In this document: in pieces, positions 1 to 9,973 of the stretch
Position numbering within the stretch: the stretch's first letter is position 1
Layout of the letters: each line of letters begins with the position of its first letter
Source of the DNA: Priapulus caudatus
Taxonomy: Eukaryota > Priapulida > Priapulimorpha > Priapulimorphida > Priapulidae
Direction of reading: 5' to 3'
Assembly (NCBI RefSeq): GCF_000485595.1
Contig: NW_014578096.1
Location: 45,306 to 88,297, forward strand
Length of the DNA: 42,992 bases
Made by a program: the position numbers and the translations under genes
The notes under the pieces: model-generated
Seen by the model: the letters and a program-made list of their open reading frames with translations, nothing else
Database searches by the model: none
What the model was told of the DNA's origin: nothing

Positions 1-79
1 CGCACGCACGCACGCACACACGCACACACACACACACAACACACACACACACACACACACAGATATATATATATATATT
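1..79. repeat. (CA)n/(CGCA)n then (TA)n microsatellite
   Basis: The window opens in CGCA units that pass into CA units, followed by TA units. It is simple sequence with no gene. The window also ends in a CA array. Confidence 0.95.
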
Positions 80-144
80 ATATCGTTTTCTGAACCTTTT
101 AGAAATAAAAATGTTTGGTTAAATAAACTCCATTGGAATATATG

Positions 145-255
145 CTTTCTTTCTACCTACCTTCCATTCTACCTTCCTTTCTTTCTACCTACCTTCCATT
201 CTACCTTCCTTTCTTTCTACCTACCTTCCATTCTACCTTCCTTTCTTTCTACCTA
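145..255. repeat. 32-bp pyrimidine-rich minisatellite, about 3.5 copies
   Basis: A 32-bp unit made of CTTT, CTAC and CTTCC blocks repeats from 145, 177, 209 and 241, with near-perfect copies. It is open in one frame (Leu, Pro, Ser and Phe rich) only because the unit lacks stop codons, so it is not a gene. Confidence 0.9.
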
Positions 256-468
256 CATTGCGGGTCGATACATGCCCGCTTTACGTTGTGGATGATTTAT
301 TTATTAACCCCTTCCATCGGCACCCACTGACTAGCACAACTCCGGACCCTTTCCTCAACATTTCTACTCTATCCTAAAGTTTTATAATTACAAGGCGCAC
401 AATCTTTTAGCAGCAGAGATAACATAGCTGTAGATAATATATACAGTCCAATATCCAAGCTTCATCAA

Positions 469-469
<1 letters not shown>

Positions 470-501
<32 letters not shown>
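470..501. repeat. (TA)n(GA)n compound microsatellite
   Basis: A run of TA dinucleotides is followed directly by GA dinucleotides. Confidence 0.95.
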
Positions 502-705
502 TATTTTGTTAAAATAATTTATTTTAAGTAGAGAGCACATGCTCACTAGTAGCGTAATATAATAATTGTCTAGCCCAATTTATAATTGACTCATTTGCAT
601 AATGATAAGACATTCCCGAATGTTTACGTAGTGTAGCATAGATGATTGATCTAATCATGTTGTTGCTAACACTTGCGAGATGCATAGATATAAAAATATA
701 TATAA

Positions 706-768
706 AAAATGAGTAAATAAATATACAAATAAACAAATAAATAAACAAACAAATAAATAAATAAATAT
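706..768. repeat. (AAAT)n/(AAAC)n low-complexity tract
   Basis: Interspersed AAAT and CAAA units. The tract ends just before the GC-richer probable RPL41 promoter. From 502 to 705 I see no gene. Confidence 0.8.
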
Positions 769-774
769 TTGGCA

Positions 775-851
775 AGGACGACGACTACGTTACCGGAAAT
801 GGCGATGGCGGATATACATACGCCACCTATGAAGCATGTTCAGCGATCGGT
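775..851 (+). promoter_or_regulatory. Probable RPL41 promoter
   Basis: A short GC-richer block sits between an A-rich tract and a pyrimidine start. It holds ACCGGAA at 792-798, which fits the ETS-family core, directly followed by GGCGATGGCGG, which resembles a YY1-type GCCAT context. Both are common in animal ribosomal protein promoters. No TATA box is visible. The role is inferred from its position upstream of the TOP-like start at 852 and of the RPL41 coding exon. Confidence 0.4.
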
Positions 852-884
852 CTTTCTGGCCATTTTGTTGAGGCATTCAGGTTG
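852..884 (+). other. RPL41: Probable RPL41 5' UTR exon 1 with TOP-like start
   Basis: CTTTCT at 852 resembles a 5' terminal oligopyrimidine (TOP) start, the feature that puts ribosomal protein mRNAs under growth control. A short leader follows, then a donor, either at 885 (TTG/GTAAAT) or at 881 (CAG/GTTGGT). Animal RPL41 genes commonly have a noncoding first exon and the ATG in exon 2, and this layout matches. The exact start and donor are inferred; RNA reads would settle them. Confidence 0.45.
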
Positions 885-1270
885 GTAAATCTTTACGCTC
901 ATTTATTATTTTCAGTTAGTATGTATATTAGTAATATTTTGTTAGCATTTTTTGGCTAGTTTTGTTGTACATCTGGTCATCTTATATTCTATCCGTTCGT
1001 AGTCTACGAAACGATTTATCGCTTTGATAGTTGACGAAATGCGTTGTAGAATGTAGTGTGTAGAACTTGACGTGGAATGTTGATCACGGTCGGTAACGTT
1101 ATCGCGTAGTTTTCTTAAGTCCACGTGCAACGGTGTGTAGGCGTCTATACATGCCAAACTGTGATGAAAAGTATGATTGGTTGTGTGGCAGCAACTATAC
1201 CCTCACAAAGACTTCCTAATAACGGAAGAACAGGCTCGTGCTCTCGTATGGCCGGGGTAATGTTTAGGCC

Positions 1271-1729
1271 GTGGCTATTCTTACGACCAGTCGTAACACT
1301 TGTTGGTTCAAGGATAGAGAACATGGGTCCCAATAAAACCAATGTCATTTACATCAATATAAATATAATATTATATCAATATAATAGGTTATGGTTAGGG
1401 TTAGGGTTAGGCACATTGGTTTTATTGGGACCCATGTTCTCTATCCTTGGGCCCAATTATTTATGGACTATTCTTACGACATGCAACGCATGATACTACG
1501 CATATCAACTTCCACATCCGCCTTTCCGTTTATCAAGGAATGATGCAAAAACCCTAACCCTAATCCCAACCCTAACCCTAACCCTAACCCTAACCCTAAC
1601 ATTAACTATAAACCGACTAAATCAATATATGTACGGGGTATGGTATCCCAAACACTATCTATGGTGTATGTTGCATGTCGTAAGAATAGTCCATAAATAA
1701 TTCTTACGACTGGTCGTAAGAATAGCCAC
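1271..1729. repeat. Nested fold-back element with telomere repeats in both loops
   Basis: Three perfect inverted repeats nest together. The outer stem is 1271-1296 with 1704-1729 (26 bp). Hairpin A is 1309-1345 with 1413-1449 (37 bp). Hairpin B is 1455-1487 with 1670-1702 (33 bp). Loop A carries about three TTAGGG units on the + strand (1393-1411). Loop B carries about eight CCCTAA-type units on the + strand (1552-1600). The single strand would fold as a three-way junction. No transposase is present, so it is either a non-autonomous fold-back transposon or a fold-back formed during DNA repair. The perfect arms imply recent origin or arm homogenisation. Confidence 0.9.
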
Positions 1730-2005
1730 TACCTAATTTTTAGGATGTCTTTTGGTTAAATTAGGACTGTGGTCATGTAATAAGGTGGTGGTCGTGATGA
1801 TTATGACTGATCTGCTGTTCCCGAACTGGGAGTGAGTTTTTGGATCATTGGTTCTAGTTTCGAGCTCCAAAGGACTGCACTGGTCGCTTGTTGGGTTAGT
1901 GTGTTACATTTTGCGTACAACCTACCGTATAATTGCGTGGAGATGGCATAATTTTTGACATGTTGTGCGCATTATGTAACACACTACTCGGTAGTATTAG
2001 CGGCT

Positions 2006-2079
2006 CAAGGATAGAGAGCATGTCCAGTAATAAACATCATCCTATCTTATCACCGTCTTGGACATCATCTCTATGCTTG
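2006..2079. repeat. Imperfect hairpin related to fold-back element
   Basis: Arms 2006-2025 and 2060-2079 pair at 17 of 20 positions. The left arm shares CAAGGATAGAGA-CATG with hairpin A of the 1271-1729 element, 700 bases away. It looks like an older, decayed member of the same family. Confidence 0.65.
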
Positions 2080-2756
2080 AACCCGTAGTATATACAGTTA
2101 GTATTTTAATGTGAAATGTTAGGCAAAAAGAGAAAATTGCAAGAAATGGGTAAGTGATGATGACTGACGTTGGTGGTTCTAGTGCAGACCTGCCAAGGGT
2201 GTTCAACCAGCTTGCTGGAGGTTCAGTGAGATTTTGCTGAAGAATGGGTCATTTTGGGAATATAATGCTGGAGGTTCAGAATATTTTCAAACATGGCCAG
2301 TTTCTGAATATTTGGCTTTAAAATATGTATTTGCAGTACGTACATTCTGTTAGCATTCGAAGAAAAGAAGACAAAACTAAATTTTAAGGCATAAAAACAA
2401 TAATTCTGAAGTATTACATCCTTTCCTTTGAGTGAATGCGTGGGAATGCCTAGGGCATGCAGGAGTGTGGAAATGAATTGGGCCAGATTGAATTCTGAAA
2501 TCTGAATTCTGAATTGAACATCGGGGCCTGAATTGGTCCAGATGCATGAGTCTCCTGCGAAACATTGGCTCCATCCTAATTAGTAGCCCCCTACGTCATT
2601 GTTATATGACCATAATGCTTGTGTCATCATGTATCTATTAAGGTCTCAAACTAGGATTGGCTGAGGATGGATGCCTATGACACTGCATATGAGAAAAAGC
2701 ATGAAAATAAGTTCACTGTAACTGTAAGCTGATCATATGAGTAATTTTTTTTCTAG

Positions 2757-2858
2757 CAATATGAGAGCAAAGTGGAGGAAGAAGCGCATGCGAAGGTTGA
2801 AGCGTAAGAGGAGAAAGATGCGTGCAAGGTCCAAGTAGACTGCTTCCTTGCAGAGCAG
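2757..2858 (+). other. RPL41: RPL41 exon 2 (coding exon)
   Basis: The acceptor TTTTTTTTCTAG ends at 2756 after a pyrimidine tract. The whole CDS lies inside. A probable donor CAG/GTTTGT follows at 2859. The donor is weaker than consensus, so the right boundary is less certain than the left. Confidence 0.6.
2761..2838 (+). CDS. RPL41: Large-subunit ribosomal protein eL41 (RPL41), complete
   Basis: A 25-residue protein, the smallest ribosomal protein, bound at the interface of the cytoplasmic 60S and 40S subunits. The peptide starts MRAKWRKKRM and ends KMRARSK. It is almost all Arg and Lys with one Trp (residue 5), and its length and sequence match the near-invariant eukaryotic family. Residue 22 is Ala where many animals have Gln. 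The ATG follows a splice acceptor by four bases and the stop is TAG. The CDS is far shorter than usual ORF cut-offs. It is on the + strand while fringe, whose last exon ends 3.9 kb to the right, is on the - strand, so the genes converge. An intact CDS inside an intron-containing context argues against a processed pseudogene. Confidence 0.95.
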   Translation: MRAKWRKKRMRRLKRKRRKMRARSK

Positions 2859-4397
2859 GTTTGTCTGTTTATATTTTTTTGGCTTTTAGGGACTCAGTCT
2901 TTTTATCAGGGCTGTCCATGTGCGTCCGTGATTAGTACGCGTGTTTTACTCCATTTCCATGTTTAGTCCATGGTCGTGGTTACACCGCTGACACCTCCAT
3001 TTCATCTGGCGTCCAAAACATACGGGTCGCACAAATGTTTACGTCATCGCTTGACTCCTGGATGACATTTACTGCACGTAAATGAATATCAACAACCGAT
3101 TTCAAGTCTTGCTTGTAATGTAACCAGCCGTGATATTGGACAAACTAATACGCATTTGGCTATAAGGTTATGTACTTATTAACTACACAAGGTGCCCGTT
3201 AATCCAGCATTCGTCAACATTGCATAATCAATGGGCCTAGTATGCCTTTACCTCGTAGACCGTTGACAGAAACATCGTAACGTTACGACAATGGGAAATC
3301 CTAGCATATTGTATCTTAACATGACAAGATCTTAGACCATCTCATAACTTTAAAACTAAGATAAAAATGAAGGCAATTGTAGGGATATTATTAGTGATGG
3401 GAATCTGTTGGAATTTCATCATAAGGTCGATCATCGGTTGCACCCAACCAATGATCCAAAATAATCTGTTGAATGTTATTGAGCGTGGCTACCAGATATT
3501 TAAATATATCATATAATACAGTATTTTTTATAATACAATATTCTAAATGCTATGTAACAGTATTATACTTGCTTATGTTTGGTGTAGGTTAGATTTACTA
3601 TCCAAGCTGTAAAGTAACAAAAAAATAGTCATTTCATTAATGCTTGCAAATTTTATTTTAATTAAAACATTTTTGTTATGATCAATTATTTTCATAATCG
3701 AGCGCTTAGTCGAATTTCGATTATAATCGATCTTTGGGACATGACTAGATGTTATATTTTACATTGTTTGCTGAAACCTGTTTTTCAGGAAAAACATGCC
3801 AGAAACACTACTTTCCACCAATCGTGTACTAAAACAAACATTTACAAGTGGCAACTGTTCTCTCGTTTTGGACATTTTGATGAGTCATGATGCTGCATCA
3901 TGTGTTGCTGTGTAGAATAATGTATTGCAGTGCAGAATTATAATGTGACATTGTTTTTTCGTCAGTTTTTATATGTGATTAAACTATCATGTGCATAAAT
4001 TCTGGTACAATTAATGTGTATGAATTTGACTTGTGATCGATTCCAATCCAATCAGCAACCTTGTGGTAGTAAATCAAGTTTGTTTTATAGTAAGTTTTCT
4101 CATAGCTATTATGCGTTTATTTCAACACTATTCCCGTAATATTAACATTAGTCTTAAGTGCTATGTAGGCATTACCATTAGCCTTAACTTTATGATGTTT
4201 TAGACAATGGGCCTCTGCATTCAAAATCTTATTGACATAAAAAGATATTGGTATTTATTCCATTGTTAGAGCTTATGGAATGTATGTGAATGTGTTGTGC
4301 ACATGCAAGAAGTGAAATGAGATTGTTTTAAGATTGTTAAATAAGAAGTTAAATGTGTTGTCAAGTACTGAACACTTTTTATAATTTTGTTTCACAG
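2859..4397 (+). other. Probable RPL41 intron 2, no other feature
   Basis: AT-rich DNA between the inferred donor at 2859 and the strong acceptor TTTGTTTCACAG ending at 4397. I see no coding exon, RNA gene or clear repeat. Confidence 0.45.
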
Positions 4398-4712
4398 GAG
4401 AGGCTGCAGCCCATGGCTTCATTCAAACGCAGGATCTCCAAGCCGAATCCAAATGTCAACCTGATGAACCAGCATCAACTGGTAGACAAACCTGTGTGAG
4501 GGACATCAGCATGCATGCGGACAGAGTACATCTGTACTGTATATTAACAGGGCTTCGTCAGTCGGAAAACGTGTTTCTGCTTTGAACTTGTGACATCTAC
4601 TGACGTAGATCGAGTTGTGGTGCCATCTACATGCCTATTTCTGCACGTCTGCCTATGTGAAACTCGATTTTGTACAGAATTGGTGGAATAAATGGCAGAT
4701 ATGTGTAATTGT
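4398..4712 (+). other. RPL41: Probable RPL41 3' UTR terminal exon with poly(A) signal
   Basis: It starts after a good acceptor (TTTGTTTCACAG). AATAAA lies at 4687-4692, about 20 bases before the suggested end near 4712. No long frame is present, as expected for a 3' UTR. That it belongs to RPL41 is inferred from strand, order and the lack of any other + strand gene. Confidence 0.5.
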
Positions 4713-5625
4713 AATGCTATAGTTCTGTTTTAAAATTAGATGCTTGTTTATTTATATACGCACTGTCAACTTTTCTTCCTATGTTTAGCCATAGTCTTAC
4801 CTAATCCAGTCATTAATTAAGATTCTAGTTTCTCCTAACGTCGATATGCTAATCTTTTGGTACTCGGTTAAGTGATTGCTTACGAGACATCACATTTAAA
4901 AGTTTGGAGCAATGAGTAGACTGTTGACAAGAACAACAAGTATAATCAAAGAAATAATATGAATTCATATTTGTTCTTTTTTTACAAATCCTAACAAGGT
5001 TTTTATTCCTGTACAAGTTATTCACAACCATACTACTATTATTTGAGTACAGGTGAATTTGATTGGTAATGTATTTTGATTCTGGCCATTCCAACCTGTG
5101 ATAACATTCTACTGCTTCTATAACGTTGAACTGCCATCAAGTTTTGCAAGTCGAGAATAATGAGTTATACTTATTTAACTGGTAGCATGGAATAACTTTA
5201 CGTTACACCGTATATACCCTGTATACTCTGCAAAAAGTTCAACAACCAAAAGTACATATTTACACAATTTCTAAGCCTACACTGAGACAGGTCCAACAAA
5301 AATTACAAGAAATGACGTTTCAATATCACTACAGTATTTAACATCACTGTCAGAAACTACAATTGATGAAGAATCGAGAGCTAATATTAGCACCTGGTAA
5401 AATCAAGACTAAATGCGTTGTTTTTTTCCAGTAATAATCCAGTGGAAGTGATGCAAGTCTAACTGAAATTATATGGATTTTTTTGTGGAGTAAACTGCAA
5501 CCTGCATGATTTACTGCCGTAGATTTTTAAACATGTCGTAAGCGCTCGTAACGCCACAGCGTGTACTACCGTATAAATTATATAGTTAATTGGGAATAAA
5601 CCGGAATCCATTTGCAATAATTATA

Positions 5626-5667
5626 TCAGGAGTAGATAATAGAAGATCTTCTATTATCTACTCCTGA
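5626..5667. repeat. Perfect 42-bp palindrome, family member 1
   Basis: Two 21-base arms with no loop, perfectly complementary, reading TCAGGAGTAGATAATAGAAG outward to the AGATCT centre. It belongs to a family also seen at 5782, 8022, 8111, 8244, 15964, 22453 and 32003. It lies just outside the duplicated block. Confidence 0.95.
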
Positions 5668-5781
5668 TTATATTGTGGTGGAATTTATCCTGCAGGTGGC
5701 AGCACTTTACTCGAATGAGTCGCCACTGATCTACATAATGATCATCTCTATTATGAGCTTGTCATTATTAACCCCTGATAA

Positions 5782-5835
5782 TACCAGGAGTGTATAATAG
5801 AGGTTAAAAATAGTCTCTATTATCCACTCCTGATA
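5782..5835. repeat. Palindrome family member 2
   Basis: Arms 5782-5802 and 5815-5835 pair at 19 of 21 positions around a 12-base loop. It sits inside the duplicated block but has no counterpart in the right copy, so it looks like an insertion after the duplication or a loss on the other side. Confidence 0.85.
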
Positions 5836-6765
5836 ATGTAATATATAGAGACCTGCGGCTTTTGTAGAAATTTATATGCTCTTGTATACTGACACTAAAA
5901 ACGTTAGCACTGGGAAACGCTACTTATGCTCCAGCCAAATTTGATGACGCCTATTTTAAATTTAATATATGTAAATAACGTAGCGTTATATTGTTTACCA
6001 GATCTACCCCTGTATTTGTCGAGTCCATCACCATTCAAGCAGGATCCCTATAAATGGTACAATAACTATTATCTCTTGTTATTATTGAGTTCTGCCAACA
6101 AGTATAATACTAAAAAGTTATTCTCGTTTATGCTAAAGCTATAAATATACATCTATCATTTACATTCAAGAACCTCTCTTAGAAGTATTTCTCCCCTCTC
6201 ACAAAGTACGAGGAATAAAAAAATAACAAAGAACTATTGAAACAATTTTAAGAGAGCTTCTTGTGATTGATCACAGATGCCAAATAAATTAATAGACTGG
6301 TTCCATGTGTCGTTGTGCTGCAACCAACGACTGATGTTCGCACATTGGTAAAACGGAAGAAATCGGTGGTTGATCTTGAAATGCATGCTGATCGTGATTT
6401 GACTCCAAATTATTTTATACATGGTTGTACATAAACTGTTGTTTGCAGCACAATGGCACATGGAATCAGTCTATTAAATGGCTACAACCTCACCAGGAAT
6501 GCTGTATTATGTTGATATTTAGATATTTTTCATATCATCTTCGTTATTAATCACAATGAGCAAACCACTCATGTTCATGGATTATATGTCCCGCAACCAC
6601 CTATCGAAGAGTATTGCTAGTCCTAGATACAATATAGTAACCCTGCCGAATGGGGCTATGCTATCATATCTACGCCAATCCACCTTGAGTTAACGATGGG
6701 CCGTAAAGGATAGTGTGGTGCGCTTGTCCATGAAGCAAATGGGAATGCTGGCAGGACATGGATGA

Positions 6766-6823
6766 CTATGTTTTCTTGCAGACTTCAGATTCTGGATATA
6801 GGATGCAGTGAATCGTCATGAAC
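6766..6823 (-). CDS. fng: fringe exon 8 (last coding exon)
   Basis: 58 nt: one base to finish a split Arg codon, 18 codons and TAG. It encodes [18 protein letters not shown], matching the conserved C-terminal IHC-x-LYP...C of the Fringe family. The acceptor is TTTTAG on the - strand, in phase with exon 7. A near copy lies at 42455-42512. Confidence 0.95.
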
Positions 6824-7940
6824 CTAAAACGGGCAAAGCAAAGTTAGATGCAAATCCAGGTGAATCAGAATGAAAATATTGCAAAACTGTTACAATGTCC
6901 AATCAGCACACGTAGCTGAGTGGTTCTTTTGAACGCATTCTTAATTGGTGTTGGCATTGGGTCGAAATGCTATGCTAGGGCTACAAACATAAAGTACATC
7001 ATATATAGCATTATCACAAAATAGTCCAGATTTCCCTAATATGAACGTTTTTGCACACGTACTCGTATGGAAGCATCGATTATTTGCAAACTAGTGATTG
7101 TGCACTGCTAGCTGCCATGTTTTGGTTTCTACTAAACTTTTATCTCATGCCTATCAATTATACAAATACAATTAAAGCGGATTCACCTAACATGGAGTCA
7201 CCTAAGAAGAAACATCATTAAAGAAATATTTTTTAGCACCACACGCATACCTGGTAGGGTCGTTGGGTAGAACCGGTTCAGGCACAGGTACTATGTTGGG
7301 TCTTGGGTCTGACAGGCCATAGCTGAATGTCAACTGATCTCTTAATGTCCTTGGATTGATGTTTCGCAAAGGTTCGAGATGAGAGTGAAACTCGTTGATG
7401 CGGGTGAGGTTCACTTGGCACTTATTCTCTGTTTCCAAATAGAAGAACACACGTCATAGGGGTGTATGTTACGGCACTACAACTGTTAAGAAATTCGCCC
7501 TCCCTGTGTTAAAGGTCTGCACAGGCTGGTATGTATTGTGTCAAGTCAGATGCTACGTGAAGGCCCGCATGTGAAATCCGCAGTTATCATATGATGTAGA
7601 ACCAGCAGCATGAAATTTAAAAAAAAAAATATACGAAATATAAATTATGTTGAATGTCTTATTGAGAACGTACAAGGCGTTGATACGGAGCGCCATGCAG
7701 GACAGGCATTTTTGTACCTATAAACTTGACAAAAATGAGCCCCGTAGTTGACCTTACATGAAAATGATTATGAAATCTACTTACCTATGATATAGCCGAT
7801 AGTGACATCATCCGGTAGAATAATCTTACCACAAAGTGTCACCAGGCGCATGTCACTGGAACAGTATCGGTTTACATCATTGCCAAATCATGAAAACTAT
7901 TTTATATATGCACACATGCGCTCGCACGCACACGCGCGCG

Positions 7941-7999
<59 letters not shown>

Positions 8000-8064
8000 C
8001 CCCACACACAACACACATATATATCAGGAGTAGATAATAGGGATCCTATTATTTACTCCTGATA

Positions 8065-8107
<43 letters not shown>

Positions 8108-9064
8108 AATATCAAGAGTCCATAAGAGAAAAGCATTTTCTATTATGGACTCTTGATAATATATAGACACAATTAGTAGATATACATATTACTATATATT
8201 ATAATTACAAATGTAGATTGTAAATGCTATAGAGATTGATATAGTCAAGAGTGAAGAGTCGATAATAGAACATTTTCTATTATGGACTCTTGATATAGTG
8301 TAACATAAAAACATCGTACAAAAAACAATAGCATAACTAAGAACAATCTCAGAGTAATTCTCACCTCACATACGGTGACATTCTATTTGCAAGAGCGCGA
8401 CTAATGCAGAAACCGGCACCTCCTGTTGCAAAATTGAATTTAACTGGTCGCTGTAAAATACAAAAACAACATCTAGTCAGTCTACACCTAAACAGAAAAC
8501 TACGCGGAAATCATGTTAAATATATTGCAAATAGCTTTGTACCAATCAACAAGTATTAGAGGTATATCGAGCCATTAAAGAGAAGCCATATGCTTACCTT
8601 GTATGCTATGTATAACGGCTGGGAGGATACTGTATATAACGTGTATTTTTACAGATAGAAGTTAGAGCAACGAACGTCTGCCGTATTGGGAGTGCTAGGA
8701 AGAGATAACTGGCATACTCACTGTATTAGCAGCTATTTTGATTTCCAGTGGGTGTGGGATGCTAGGTTTTCCAAAGTAATAGTCCTTCTTCCAGCTTTTC
8801 TGGCTGAGAAACTTCACTAACTGGGGCACGTTCACGTAGTTGTCATCATCAAAGTGACAGAACCACCTGTTTATCAATTAAAGTTGCAAGACTATAGTGG
8901 AATTATGAACGCCATTACTATGCGATAAATGATTATGCAAGGGTAGATTTGTTGAACTAAGCTTACTTTGTAAATATTAGCTATGATAGTTTGATTAGCC
9001 GTATGTAATTACGTTCAGGAATTAAATAAATCTAAATCACTTGTAAATAATAGTGAAAAATATT

Positions 9065-9099
<35 letters not shown>

Positions 9100-9936
9100 G
9101 CGATATACGAAATAAATATAAATATCCCTATTTACTCGAATTTAATGTTATTGTCACATACTTTTTGCTACTTTTCAGGAAGGAATCAAACTCGGCGGAC
9201 ATCTTGCAGCAAAGGTCTTGCCTGCCATGCCCATCTGAACAATGTGTGTTGACCATGTGACCGCCTGGGGAAAAAAATGACAATTTTACTTTCATGCACC
9301 TGCTCGAACACAAGCGATTTAAAAGCTCGCGAAGAATGCTAATTTACATGACAATAAACGTGTAACACCAAATCACTTCCTTTGCATTTTCATGCGCACG
9401 CATTTTCATTCGTGAATTTCCAAAGTGCTTCAGAAGTATGACCCTATACGTATTACAGGGCTCTGCTGCTTTATACTGCCGTGCTACGCACATTGGCAGA
9501 ACACGAGAACGACTATTTACCCAGTCATTGTTAACATTTCCGCGCTTTGCATACATATGTGCATTGACGCACGCGCACGCACGCACATACTAGTGTACTC
9601 ATTCAATCGAATCACTTAACGCGTATAAGCGGTTTCGTGAATGATAGCGTTGTTATTTTGCCCTCATCACCCCAACCCGCATTATTACTATCATACTATG
9701 TAATAATTAGGCGTTATAAACATTTTAAAGGGAGCTGTAACAACGGGGACAGACAGCTAGCTATAGGTTGCTTCCACAGTGCGCGTGTTTCTGTCGCGAT
9801 GTCAAGCTTGTAAAACAGACACTATAGGTTCATTATTTTTCCGCACCTTGCGCGGGAATAGAATAGGCTAAAGTCCCTTCGGTTAGTCCCTCTGCACATT
9901 TCCAGTAGTAGAGATAAGCTTCGCTGGCACTAGTAA

Positions 9937-9973
<37 letters not shown>

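Larger units (their letters stand above)
885..2756 (+). other. Probable RPL41 intron 1
   Basis: The intron runs from the inferred donor at 885 to the acceptor TTTTCTAG ending at 2756, four bases before the ATG. It holds the telomere-loop fold-back element (1271-1729) and a smaller related hairpin (2006-2079). The rest shows no coding signal. A 13-base motif (GCTGGAGGTTCAG) occurs twice between about 2210 and 2285. Confidence 0.45.
4713..6765. other. Intergenic DNA and probable fringe 3' UTR
   Basis: Between the convergent RPL41 and fringe genes I see no further coding exon. From about 5676 rightward the DNA is also present at 41382-42945 (duplicated block). The part next to 6766 must hold the fringe 3' UTR, but no convincing poly(A) signal on the - strand could be chosen. 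Two members of the palindrome family are here (5626, 5782). Confidence 0.5.
5676..7247. repeat. Left copy of a ~1.6 kb duplicated block (fringe 3' end)
   Basis: This block, containing fringe exon 8 and most of intron 7, is repeated in the same orientation at 41382-42945. Collinear shared stretches include the start (ATCCTGCAG-TGGCAGCACTT), the CTGTATTT-TCGAGTCCATC region, the CACATT-GTAAAAC region, the last exon, and ACAAATACAATTAA near the right end. The left copy has extra sequence around 5730-5920, including a palindrome at 5782. The right copy has an AT-rich insert near 42006-42105. Confidence 0.85.

Noticed and set aside
1551-1600. Chromosome end (telomere)
   Set aside because: The tract is short, lies between gene-bearing sequence on both sides, and is inside a fold-back element, so it is interstitial.
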